DNA of 7,564 nt from Methylococcaceae bacterium NSP1-2 (GTDB lineage Bacteria; Pseudomonadota; Gammaproteobacteria; Methylococcales; Methylomonadaceae): assembly GCA_002256685.1 (NCBI GenBank), contig NQJH01000077.1, positions 1 through 7,564 on the forward strand, given 5' to 3'. Below the pieces are notes generated by a model. That model did no database searches, was not told the origin of the DNA, and worked only from the letters and a program-made list of their open reading frames with translations. This document shows positions 1 to 6,476 of this stretch, piece by piece. Made by a program: the position numbers and the translations under genes. The stretch's first letter is position 1, and each line of letters begins with the position of its first letter.

Positions 1-1
1 A

Positions 2-622
2 GAAAACGTTGATGACCGAGTCGAGGCATTATTAAAAGCCGGATTAAAAGCCAGAATTATCGACGTTGAAGCTTTTGCTATGGAAAATGCCTTTTCCTTG
101 CTGTCTGACCAGATTATAGAATCAACAGATGCTAAGACTGTTGCTATTGCAGACATAGGGGCAACAATGGCAACGTTGAATGTTCTGCATGATCGACGAG
201 CGGTTTATGCGCGAGAACAGGTGTTTGGTGGTAAGCAGTTAACCGAAGAAATTCAACGTCGTTATGGCTTGTCCTATGAGGAAGCGGGTTTAGCAAAAAA
301 ACACGGTGGTTTGCCTGATAATTATACGGCGGATGTACTTGATCCCTTTAAAAGAGCAATGGTTCAGCAAATTCAACGCTTGTTACAGTTTTTTGTAGCC
401 TCAGCTGCTAATAGAACGATTGATGGTGTTATTTTGGCGGGCGGTTGTGCCTCTATTCCAGGTATTGAAAAACTGGTTGAAAAAAGTCTGGACGTACCCG
501 TAAATATCGCTAATCCATTCGTCAATATGGCACTATCCAATAAAATAAAACCTCAAATTTTAAGCAATGATGCGCCTGCAATGATGATTGCCTGTGGCTT
601 AGCATTAAGGAGTTTTGATTAA
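2..622 (+). CDS. pilM: Type IV pilus assembly protein PilM, C-terminal part (5' end outside window)
   Basis: This is the last 206 codons of PilM, a cytoplasmic actin-like protein that binds the N-terminal tail of PilN and links the inner-membrane PilN/PilO complex to the pilus motor. The reading frame is open from base 2, before the first internal ATG at 80, and those 26 extra codons (including IIDVEAFAMENAF) match the usual PilM sequence, so the gene is cut by the window edge and does not start at 80. Visible family marks are the phosphate-binding DIGATMATLNV segment (about 152-184), the FGGKQLTEEI helix, the nucleotide-binding motif GVILAGGCASIPGIEKL (about 424-474) and the conserved C-terminal stretch ending in CGLALRSFD. 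Full-length PilM is about 350 residues, so roughly 150 are missing. The stop codon shares one base with the pilN start (TAATG), which points to translational coupling. Assignment is very secure. Confidence 0.96.
   Translation, partial: ENVDDRVEALLKAGLKARIIDVEAFAMENAFSLLSDQIIESTDAKTVAIADIGATMATLNVLHDRRAVYAREQVFGGKQLTEEIQRRYGLSYEEAGLAKKHGGLPDNYTADVLDPFKRAMVQQIQRLLQFFVASAANRTIDGVILAGGCASIPGIEKLVEKSLDVPVNIANPFVNMALSNKIKPQILSNDAPAMMIACGLALRSFD
607..612 (+). promoter_or_regulatory. Shine-Dalgarno site of pilN
   Basis: AAGGAG lies inside the last codons of pilM, 9 bases before the pilN ATG at 622. It supports this ATG as the true start, at the TAATG stop/start junction with pilM. Confidence 0.7.
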
Positions 623-1194
623 TGGCCAGAATCAATTTACTCCCTTGGCGGGAGGAGCAGCGTAAACAAAAGAAGAAAGATTTTTTAACAGCGATGGGGC
701 TGCTTGTGTTGCTCACACTGGTTCTTTTTGGTTTTGTTCATACGCATATTCAAGGATTGCAAGCCTATCAAGAAGCAAGAAATAAAATACTTGAGGAAGA
801 AATAGTTAGGCTGGATCAAAAGCTAGGCGAAATTAAAAATATTGAAGAAACAAAAAATAAGTTGCTAGCCAAAATAGACTTGATTCAAAAGTTACAAGAA
901 AGCCGTCCAGAAGTTGTGCATTTGATAGATGAAATCCCTAGAACAACCCCCGATGGTGTTTTTCTTACTAAGTTTACTCAAGTAGCACAGGCATTAGTCT
1001 TTGAAGGTAAGTCACAATCAAACGCACGGGTTTCTGCCTTTATGCGAGCCATTGACGCATCGAACTGGCTACAAGCACCTGTGTTAGAGGAGATTAAGGC
1101 GGAGGATGCTAAATCGACTCAAAGTAATTTTAAGCTGAAAGCAACATTGGGCAAGCAAAACGCTGAAGCGACTAAAGTCGAAGCTACTAAATAA
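622..1194 (+). CDS. pilN: Type IV pilus inner-membrane assembly protein PilN
   Basis: PilN is a bitopic inner-membrane protein that pairs with PilO in the pilus alignment complex. Its cytoplasmic N-terminal tail docks on PilM. The 190-residue product opens with MARINLLPWREE, the conserved INLLPWR motif that in the family is the PilM-binding peptide. A basic stretch (residues 14-19) precedes one membrane helix at about 21-40. A charged, heptad-like coiled-coil region follows (about 45-95), then a periplasmic ferredoxin-like domain (about 98-175). Length is normal for the family. The start is fixed by AAGGAG 9 bases upstream and by the one-base overlap with pilM. The extreme C-terminus (AEATKVEATK) is a short tandem repeat beyond the folded domain. 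pilO starts 6 to 9 bases downstream. Confidence 0.96.
   Translation: MARINLLPWREEQRKQKKKDFLTAMGLLVLLTLVLFGFVHTHIQGLQAYQEARNKILEEEIVRLDQKLGEIKNIEETKNKLLAKIDLIQKLQESRPEVVHLIDEIPRTTPDGVFLTKFTQVAQALVFEGKSQSNARVSAFMRAIDASNWLQAPVLEEIKAEDAKSTQSNFKLKATLGKQNAEATKVEATK
1165..1191 (+). repeat. Short tandem duplication at the 3' end of pilN
   Basis: GAAGCGACTAAA (1165-1176) and GAAGCTACTAAA (1180-1191) are 11/12 identical with a 15-base period and encode EATK twice, just before the stop codon. The second unit immediately precedes the terminal TAA. The copy also creates a small CGACT/AGTCG inverted repeat at 1169-1180, too weak to be a terminator. Confidence 0.6.
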
Positions 1195-1197
1195 GGG
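1193..1197 (+). promoter_or_regulatory. Shine-Dalgarno site deciding the pilO start
   Basis: AAGGG overlaps the pilN stop codon. It lies only 3 bases from the first of two adjacent ATGs (1201) but 6 bases from the second (1204). Normal spacing favours the second ATG. Confidence 0.5.
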
Positions 1198-1203
1198 TAC
1201 ATG

Positions 1204-1824
1204 ATGAATCTGTCAGAAATTAATTGGGATCCTAATGCAGCGGGAACATGGCCGTTACCTGTAAAAGCAACCATCATATTGATTGTTTGTGGTCTAGTCG
1301 CTGGCGGGTGTATTTACTTGGATACACTGGATCAAATAACTGCACTTGAAACGGTGGAACAAAAAGAGGCGGAATTAAGAGCAACCTTTGAGACAAAACA
1401 GGCGAAAGCGGCAAATCTTCCAGATTACCAGTATCAATTAACTCAAATTGAAGCCTCATTAGATGAAATGATTAAACAAATGCCTACCGAAGCTGAAGTA
1501 GCCAGTTTGTTAGTAGATATTTCGCAAACGGGCTTAGCGACGGGCTTGGAATTTAAATTATTTAAGCCAGAAGCTCCAGTTCTTAAAGATTTCTACTCAG
1601 AATTACCTATTAAAATTGAGGTAACAGGAAAATACGAAGAACTGGGTTTGTTTATCAGCGGTTTAGCCTCTTTACCTCGAATTGTTACTGTGCATGATGT
1701 CAATATTTCGCCTGAAGAGAAAGATGGTGTATTGAAAATGCAGGCAACCGTCAAAACCTACAATGAAGCTGCAAGTACTAATCCAGTGGATATTGCCAAG
1801 AAGAAAAAGAGAGCTAAGCAATGA
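1204..1824 (+). CDS. pilO: Type IV pilus inner-membrane assembly protein PilO
   Basis: PilO is the partner of PilN: a bitopic inner-membrane protein whose periplasmic domain forms PilN/PilO heterodimers and contacts PilP. Counting from the upstream ATG at 1201 (207 residues), the product has a short cytoplasmic N-terminus with the family-typical WPLPVK segment, one membrane helix at about 22-40, a coiled coil at about 44-92, and the periplasmic fold containing MPTEAEVASLLVDIS, ELPIKIEVTGKYEELGLFISGLASLPRIV and a final strand near 178-187. These are hallmark PilO sequences. The ATG at 1204 is preferred because the upstream AAGGG is better spaced; 1201 would add one Met. The tail is unusually basic (KKKKRAKQ). 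The stop overlaps the pilP start by four bases (ATGA), indicating coupled translation. Confidence 0.95.
   Translation: MNLSEINWDPNAAGTWPLPVKATIILIVCGLVAGGCIYLDTLDQITALETVEQKEAELRATFETKQAKAANLPDYQYQLTQIEASLDEMIKQMPTEAEVASLLVDISQTGLATGLEFKLFKPEAPVLKDFYSELPIKIEVTGKYEELGLFISGLASLPRIVTVHDVNISPEEKDGVLKMQATVKTYNEAASTNPVDIAKKKKRAKQ
1808..1813 (+). promoter_or_regulatory. Probable purine-rich ribosome binding site of pilP within pilO
   Basis: AGAGAG, part of a longer purine tract (1801-1813), lies 7 bases before the pilP ATG at 1821. The same bases encode the Lys-rich tail of PilO. It is a weak match to the Shine-Dalgarno consensus, so re-initiation at the ATGA overlap may matter as much. Confidence 0.4.
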
Positions 1825-2396
1825 GAAAATATAAATCACCATTGTTGCGGCGCAAGTTAGTCAACTTACCTATTGCTTGTGCCATTTTTCTGACTTTATT
1901 AGCGGGTTGTAGTGAGGATGATTTTTCAGACTTAAATCAATATATTACAGAAGTTAAAATCAGACCAAAAGGCACTATCAAACCGTTGCCAGAAATTAAA
2001 GTTGTGGAGCCGTTTATATTTAAGCCTGAGGATTTGCGTGATCCTTTTAAACCAATAAAACCTGCTGAACTAGCAGGTGATGAGGCGAACGCATCAACGG
2101 GTAGCGGAATAAAACCAGATACCTCACGCCGTAAGGAAGAGTTGGAAGCCTTTCCTGTAGAGACTTTGAAGATGATCGGTACGGTGAATATGAAATCAAC
2201 TTTGTGGGGATTGGTAAAATCGGCTGATAAAACTGTTTATCGTGTTCGAGTTGGTAACTATATGGGGCAAAATTATGGAAAAATTATCCGCATTAGTCCG
2301 GATAAAATTGAATTAATGGAAATAGTACCCGATAAGCCAGGAACATGGCGTGAACAACAAATGTCGATTATGTTGACAGATGAATTAGGAGGATAA
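1821..2396 (+). CDS. pilP: Type IV pilus assembly lipoprotein PilP
   Basis: PilP is a periplasmic lipoprotein that binds the PilN/PilO pair and the N-terminal domains of the PilQ secretin, joining the inner- and outer-membrane parts of the pilus machine. The 191-residue product has a basic N-terminus, a hydrophobic segment (about 15-29) and a lipobox, LAGC, with Cys30 as the predicted lipidated residue followed by Ser31. A proline-rich unstructured linker (about 50-105) carries the conserved RDPF motif at 73-76. The C-terminal beta domain (about 110-186; ETLKMIGTV, VYRVRVGNYMGQNYGKI and IELMEIVPD) is the part that in the family contacts PilQ. Length is normal. The gene overlaps pilO by four bases, and its end contains the Shine-Dalgarno site of pilQ. 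Confidence 0.96.
   Translation: MRKYKSPLLRRKLVNLPIACAIFLTLLAGCSEDDFSDLNQYITEVKIRPKGTIKPLPEIKVVEPFIFKPEDLRDPFKPIKPAELAGDEANASTGSGIKPDTSRRKEELEAFPVETLKMIGTVNMKSTLWGLVKSADKTVYRVRVGNYMGQNYGKIIRISPDKIELMEIVPDKPGTWREQQMSIMLTDELGG
2387..2392 (+). promoter_or_regulatory. Shine-Dalgarno site deciding the pilQ start
   Basis: A perfect AGGAGG sits in the last codons of pilP. It is 4 bases from the GTG at 2397 and 7 bases from the ATG at 2400. The latter spacing is near optimal, so ATG 2400 is the preferred start of pilQ. Confidence 0.75.
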
Positions 2397-2399
2397 GTG

Positions 2400-4781
2400 A
2401 TGAGTAATAAACAAGGTAACATTATGTTGAATAAAATGGAGCGATCTCTATACGCCTATATTAGTGTAGGTTTATTTTTACTCATTGCTTACGTTGCCCC
2501 TGTTAGTGCCAACGATCTAACGAATATAGGTGTTGTTGCCTTAGCAGATAGTAAAATACAAATACAATTGGAAATGAGTGAGGCAGCAGTATTGCCCAAA
2601 GTGTTTCAAACCGATAATCCTGCAAGAATCGCACTGGACTTTTCGGGTATAAAAAACGTGCTAAATAAAAAAATGTATCCTGTCAATCAGGGCTTAGTTA
2701 GCAATGTTTATGTTGCCTCCACAAACGATAGAGTTCGTGTGGTGATTAATTTGCTCGAATCAACATCGTTTGAAACTAAGGTTGTTGGTAATAAAGTGTT
2801 GTTGACTTTAGCACAGACTAAATCAGTAGCACCTGCCATAATGCCTCAAGCAACTGTTCAAAAAAATACCGGACCAGTGGCTGTTGCATCAGCGATTCCA
2901 CCTACTGCATTACCGGTTATGTCTGCATCTCGTGGCAATCCAACAAAGTCAGTTATTCCTGCATTAATGCCTGAACAGGCTATTAGCGGTTTTGATTTTA
3001 AACGGGGAGACAAGGGAGAGGGACGGATACTGATTTCTTTGGCAAACCCCAATACGATTGTGAATACCAAAGAGCAAGCTGGCAAGGTCATATTAAGTTT
3101 CGTCAATACCCGCTTACCTAGTAATCTATCAAAAAGACTGGACGTGTCTGAATTTGCGACACCTGTTAAGTATATTGATGCAGTCTCGTCGGGTAGGGAA
3201 GCCACGCTTACCGTGGTCATGCAAAATAGTCTTTACGATTATTCCTCGTTTCAATCTGAAGGTTTATTAACAATTGAGTTTCGACCTTTAAGCGCGGCAG
3301 AAAAGCAAGCGATGGAAAGATCGCGCACAAAATATACCGGTGATAGATTATCCTTGCATTTTCAGGACATTGAAGTTCGCAGCGTTATTGCAATTTTAGC
3401 TGAATTTACGGGGCAGAATGTGGTCGCGGGTGATGATGTCACCGGTACGATTACTTTAAAGCTGGATGATGTGCCTTGGGATGAAGCGTTAGACTTTATT
3501 ATGATGACTAAAGACCTCGGAAAATATGAAACGGGTAATGTCACCTTAATTTCACCATTAGACAAAATTAGAACTTATAAGGAAAAGCAACGGGCAACGG
3601 AGGCTGTGGTTGCCGCATTAGACCCTTTAATTACCGAGTATATTAAAATTAACTACGCTAATGCGGCGGCTCTTATTCCTTTATTATCGGGAGCAAGTGC
3701 GGGGATTAATATTTGTAATGCCTCGTCAACATCAGGTGCTGTAACAAGTGCGCTGCCTACGCCAGTCCCTATGGCAACCGCTCAAGGCGGGGGCACTGGA
3801 CCAGGGCAAGGTGGAGAAGGTACGGGTACGACAGGAGGAGAAAACAGTGACAATACTTCGAGTAGCTTGAGTGCGCTTTCTACACGCGGTACAGCTGTTG
3901 TTGATCAAAGAACCAATACCCTCATCATTCGTGACACAGCAAAACGTCTGGAGGAAATTAGAAATTTGATTCACAGATTGGATGTTCCTGTTAAGCAAGT
4001 GATGATTGAGTCAAGAATTGTGATTGCTACCAATAACTTTGTTAGAGAATTAGGGGTTAAGTTTGGTGGAGCAAGAGTTGGTGTCAGCGGTAGTGGCAAG
4101 GGAGTCGCTGTCGGCGGAACGGGGACGCGTGGTAATGTGATACCTGAATCAACAACATCAGGATTTCTTGGTGAAGTAGGCGATCAATTAGTTAGTCTTG
4201 GTACGGCAGGCACGCCTATGGGTGCATTAGGGATGACATTAGTACGAAGTGCGGACTATGTGCTGAACCTTGAGTTACAAGCCTTACAGGCACAAGGTAA
4301 AGGCGAACTAATTTCTAATCCACGCGTGATGACTTCTGACCGTTGTCAGGCGACCATTAAACAGGGTGTGCAGATTCCTTACTCATCAGCGGTTACCTCG
4401 GGAAACACCACTACGAATACGACGGTATTCGTTGATGCTGTACTGGAATTGGATGTCACGCCGCAAATAACACCGAACGGCAGCGTCATCATGAAACTCA
4501 ACATTACCAAAAATAGTCCCGGCGCAGCAACGCCTCAAGGTCTAATCGGTATCGACAAAAGAGAAATTCATACTAATGTTCGCGTGTTAGATGGTGAAAC
4601 AGTGGTACTGGGTGGAATCTTTGAGGAAACCATCGCCGAAAATCTTAATAGTGTGCCTTTCTTTGCTGATTTACCAGGTGTTGGTTTTCTGTTTAAGAAC
4701 ACTAGAAAGCAGGATGATAAAACTGAATTGTTGATTTTTATCACGCCCAAAATTACTAAAGATGAGATGGCTAGCGATTGA
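2400..4781 (+). CDS. pilQ: Type IV pilus outer-membrane secretin PilQ
   Basis: PilQ forms the multimeric outer-membrane channel through which the pilus is extruded and retracted, and it can also serve DNA uptake. Residues are numbered from the GTG at 2397 (794 residues). The signal peptide has its hydrophobic core at 22-36 and probable cleavage after VSA (38). Two AMIN-type domains, which bind peptidoglycan in this family, lie at about 41-140 and 196-297, joined by a Pro/Ala/Val-rich linker. An STN/N0 domain follows at about 315-390 (LSLHFQDIEVRSVIAILAEF), then a secretin N1 domain at about 412-531 interrupted by a Gly/Ser/Thr-rich insert (436-493). The C-terminal secretin domain runs from about 535 to 786 and includes ISNPRVMTSD, VQIPY, LDVTPQI, LDGETVVLGGIF, VPFFADLPGVGFLF and ELLIFITPKI. 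ATG 2400 is chosen on Shine-Dalgarno spacing. ATGs at 2424 and 2436 would still leave a signal peptide but lack a good site. A terminator follows the stop. Confidence 0.97.
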   Translation: MSNKQGNIMLNKMERSLYAYISVGLFLLIAYVAPVSANDLTNIGVVALADSKIQIQLEMSEAAVLPKVFQTDNPARIALDFSGIKNVLNKKMYPVNQGLVSNVYVASTNDRVRVVINLLESTSFETKVVGNKVLLTLAQTKSVAPAIMPQATVQKNTGPVAVASAIPPTALPVMSASRGNPTKSVIPALMPEQAISGFDFKRGDKGEGRILISLANPNTIVNTKEQAGKVILSFVNTRLPSNLSKRLDVSEFATPVKYIDAVSSGREATLTVVMQNSLYDYSSFQSEGLLTIEFRPLSAAEKQAMERSRTKYTGDRLSLHFQDIEVRSVIAILAEFTGQNVVAGDDVTGTITLKLDDVPWDEALDFIMMTKDLGKYETGNVTLISPLDKIRTYKEKQRATEAVVAALDPLITEYIKINYANAAALIPLLSGASAGINICNASSTSGAVTSALPTPVPMATAQGGGTGPGQGGEGTGTTGGENSDNTSSSLSALSTRGTAVVDQRTNTLIIRDTAKRLEEIRNLIHRLDVPVKQVMIESRIVIATNNFVRELGVKFGGARVGVSGSGKGVAVGGTGTRGNVIPESTTSGFLGEVGDQLVSLGTAGTPMGALGMTLVRSADYVLNLELQALQAQGKGELISNPRVMTSDRCQATIKQGVQIPYSSAVTSGNTTTNTTVFVDAVLELDVTPQITPNGSVIMKLNITKNSPGAATPQGLIGIDKREIHTNVRVLDGETVVLGGIFEETIAENLNSVPFFADLPGVGFLFKNTRKQDDKTELLIFITPKITKDEMASD
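3702..3875 (+). other. Low-complexity Gly/Ser/Thr insert within PilQ domain N1
   Basis: These codons (residues about 436-493) interrupt the secretin N1 domain between the helix IPLLSGASA and the strand GTAVVDQRTNTLIIRD. They are dominated by Gly, Ser, Thr, Pro and Ala. Such flexible loops occur at this place in many secretins. The DNA is G-rich on the coding strand (GG and GGG runs from 3786 to 3838), and the insert contains one of only two cysteines of the mature protein. Confidence 0.6.
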
Positions 4782-4798
4782 TCGCTTCTACTTAACGT

Positions 4799-4828
4799 AA
4801 AAAGGAGGCATAATGCCTCCTTTTTTTT
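4799..4828 (+). terminator. Rho-independent terminator of the pilMNOPQ operon
   Basis: Eighteen bases after the pilQ stop, GGAGGCA (4804-4810) and TGCCTCC (4814-4820) form a perfect 7-bp GC-rich stem with a TAA loop. Eight T residues follow (4821-4828). Five A residues before the stem can pair with the first Ts to lengthen it, and could also act as the U-tract for transcription from the opposite strand. It separates the pilus genes from aroK. Confidence 0.92.
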
Positions 4829-4864
4829 GATATGTAACCCAACAAAATAAGCAGAGCAATCATC
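4829..4864 (+). other. Short intergenic leader between the pil terminator and aroK
   Basis: Only 36 bases lie between the terminator T-tract and the aroK ATG. I see no convincing paired -35/-10 elements. Only a poor Shine-Dalgarno match (AGAG, 4853-4856) is visible, 8 bases from the start. Expression of aroK therefore depends either on read-through or on a promoter that cannot be recognised by eye. Confidence 0.4.
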
Positions 4865-5389
4865 ATGTCGCGATTTGAGAATATATATTTAGTTGGTCTT
4901 ATGGGGGCAGGAAAAACTACCATAGGTCGCCAATTGGCAAGAACACTTAAATTGCCTTTTTATGACAGTGATAAGGCGATTGAAGAAAGTACAGGTGTGG
5001 ATATTCCAACCATTTTTGAATTTGAAGGCGAAGAAGGTTTTAGGGATAGAGAGCAAAAAATGCTCCAACAACTTACCAAAATGGATGGTATTGTGTTAGC
5101 AACCGGTGGTGGCGCAGTGTTGCGCGAAGAAAATCGCCAGTTATTAAAGGAAAATGGTTTTATCGTCTATTTACAATGTTCGGTAGATCGTATACTGGAG
5201 CGTACCCGTCGTGATACGCAACGTCCTTTATTAAATACCGACAATCCTAGAGAACGTATAGAAACGTTGTTTGCCCAGCGTGAACCACTGTATTTATCGT
5301 GTGCCGATTATAAAATCGATACTGGCGTTTTACAGAGTAAAGTCGTGGTCAATCACATTTTAGAAGAATATAAATCCGTTCATCGCTAA
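4865..5389 (+). CDS. aroK: Shikimate kinase
   Basis: AroK phosphorylates the 3-hydroxyl of shikimate with ATP, the fifth step of the shikimate pathway to chorismate and aromatic amino acids, in the cytoplasm. The 174-residue product has the Walker A loop GLMGAGKT (11-18) and the DSD motif (34-36), with Asp34 and Asp36 positioned for magnesium and shikimate. It also has the shikimate-binding FRDRE segment (59-63, Arg60), the GGG loop at 81-83 preceded by LAT, the lid arginine (Arg120 in RRDTQRPLL) and the substrate-binding Arg139 in REPLY. All expected catalytic residues are present and the length is typical of the AroK/AroL family. The start matches the family N-terminus just ahead of NIYLVGLMGAGK. 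It follows the pil terminator and lies 4 bases upstream of aroB, with tandem stop codons (TAA TAG), the usual aroKB pairing. Confidence 0.97.
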   Translation: MSRFENIYLVGLMGAGKTTIGRQLARTLKLPFYDSDKAIEESTGVDIPTIFEFEGEEGFRDREQKMLQQLTKMDGIVLATGGGAVLREENRQLLKENGFIVYLQCSVDRILERTRRDTQRPLLNTDNPRERIETLFAQREPLYLSCADYKIDTGVLQSKVVVNHILEEYKSVHR

Positions 5390-5393
5390 TAGT

Positions 5394-6476
5394 ATGAAAG
5401 TATTACAAGTCGAGCTAGGTGAGCGTAGTTATCCTATTTACATAGGCTCTGATTTACTCAGCCAACCCACCCTATTAACTCAGCATATTAAAGCCAAACA
5501 GGTACTGGTGGTAACTAACACCACCATCGCGCCCTTGTATCTAGCGACGGTTTTACAATCGTTGCAAGATTATTGTGTGGAAACGGTTATTCTGCCTGAT
5601 GGTGAACAGTACAAAACTTTAGATTATGTTACGCACATATTCGATAAATTACTGGCGGCTAAATTTAGCCGTAATGCCACACTGATTGCGTTAGGCGGCG
5701 GTGTCATTGGTGATATGGGTGGTTTTGCTGCCGCGTGTTATCAGCGCGGCATTGCCTTTGTGCAAATACCGACCACGCTGTTAGCGCAAGTGGATTCATC
5801 GGTTGGTGGGAAAACAGGCGTTAATCATCCGTTAGGCAAAAACATGATTGGCGCGTTTTATCAGCCGCAATGTGTGATTGCTGATGCCAATGTATTAGAT
5901 ACGTTGGATGATAGGCAATTATCCGCAGGGCTTGCTGAAGTTATTAAATACGGGTTAATTAGAGACGCGGAATTTTTTGCGTGGCTAGAAAATAATATGT
6001 CTGCTTTATTAGCCAGAGATAAAGCTGCGTTAGCATTCGCCATCGAACAATCGTGTTTAAATAAAGCTCAGGTTGTTGCCGAAGATGAAACTGAAACGGG
6101 TGTGCGTGCTACGTTAAATTTAGGGCATACTTTTGGTCATGCGATTGAAACAGGCTCAGGTTACGGACATTATTTACATGGTGAAGCGGTAGCGATTGGC
6201 ACTTGCCAAGCCGCCGATTTATCACGGCGCAAAGGCTGGTTGACCGATGCCGATGTGAGCAGAATTATTGCCTTATTTGAGCAAGCCAAGTTACCGACTA
6301 CACCACCAAAAGGGCTTGATAGCGATCGCTTTTTGGAATTAATGGCAGTTGATAAAAAAAATATCGATGGGCAAATTCGTCTAATTCTGTTAGAAAAAAT
6401 TGGTTTAGCCACGTTACCAATTTATGTAGAGCTAGCCTTGTTGGTGTTGACACTGAAAACTTATGGCAGAGAATGA
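5394..6476 (+). CDS. aroB: 3-dehydroquinate synthase
   Basis: AroB converts DAHP to 3-dehydroquinate, the second step of the shikimate pathway, using NAD and a divalent metal. The 360-residue product is of standard length. It shows the PDGEQYK motif (68-74), the NAD-binding glycine-rich GGGVIGDMGGF (101-111), the PTTLLAQVDSSVGGKTGVNH segment (126-145) and HPLGKNMIGAF. The three metal ligands of the family are present: Glu182 in GLAEVIKYG, His245 in LNLGHTFGHAIE and His262 in LHGEAVAIG. The C-terminal MAVDKKNIDGQIRLILLEKIG is also typical. No Shine-Dalgarno sequence is visible before the ATG, so translation is probably coupled to aroK, whose stop is 4 bases upstream. The 3' end overlaps the next gene by up to 14 bases. 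A perfect 16-base palindrome lies inside it at 5656-5671. Confidence 0.97.
   Translation: MKVLQVELGERSYPIYIGSDLLSQPTLLTQHIKAKQVLVVTNTTIAPLYLATVLQSLQDYCVETVILPDGEQYKTLDYVTHIFDKLLAAKFSRNATLIALGGGVIGDMGGFAAACYQRGIAFVQIPTTLLAQVDSSVGGKTGVNHPLGKNMIGAFYQPQCVIADANVLDTLDDRQLSAGLAEVIKYGLIRDAEFFAWLENNMSALLARDKAALAFAIEQSCLNKAQVVAEDETETGVRATLNLGHTFGHAIETGSGYGHYLHGEAVAIGTCQAADLSRRKGWLTDADVSRIIALFEQAKLPTTPPKGLDSDRFLELMAVDKKNIDGQIRLILLEKIGLATLPIYVELALLVLTLKTYGRE
5656..5671. repeat. Perfect 16-base palindrome within aroB
   Basis: CGGCTAAA is followed directly by its reverse complement TTTAGCCG. It encodes the ordinary AroB residues AAKFSR, so it may be a coincidence of codon choice. No second copy was noticed in the window. 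Confidence 0.5.

Noticed and set aside
80..622. Treating the ATG at 80 as the start of a short 180-residue gene.
   Set aside because: The frame is open back to base 2 and the upstream codons match PilM, so the gene is cut by the window edge.
1169..1180. CGACT/AGTCG inverted repeat at the end of pilN as a terminator.
   Set aside because: The stem is 5 bp with a two-base loop and no T-tract. It is a by-product of the tandem duplication, and pilO follows within a few bases.
2858..3220. A 120-codon open frame on the - strand within pilQ.
   Set aside because: It lies entirely opposite a well-conserved gene, shows no recognisable domain, and the + strand frame explains the sequence. The other short antisense frames in the window were dropped for the same reason.
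3833..3870. AGGAGG inside pilQ followed by a GTG at 3847, a possible internal translation start.
   Set aside because: The GTG is out of frame with pilQ and reaches a stop after seven codons. The motif simply encodes glycines of the insert.
3695..4254. AAGTGCGG occurs at 3695-3702 and 4247-4254, and AAGTGCG at 3746-3752, resembling the Haemophilus DNA uptake sequence AAGTGCGGT.
   Set aside because: The ninth base does not match in either full-octamer copy, the copies encode ordinary in-frame PilQ residues, and nothing else suggests Pasteurellaceae. Two copies in one gene are not enough to claim an uptake signal.
4731..4759. TTGATT and TACTAA spaced 17 bases apart near the pilQ 3' end, a possible promoter for aroK.
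   Set aside because: Matches to the consensus are poor (4/6 and 3/6), and the strong terminator lies between it and aroK.
6322..6329. GCGATCGC, the HIP1 palindrome common in cyanobacteria.
   Set aside because: Only one copy was noticed, and the gene content is clearly gammaproteobacterial.
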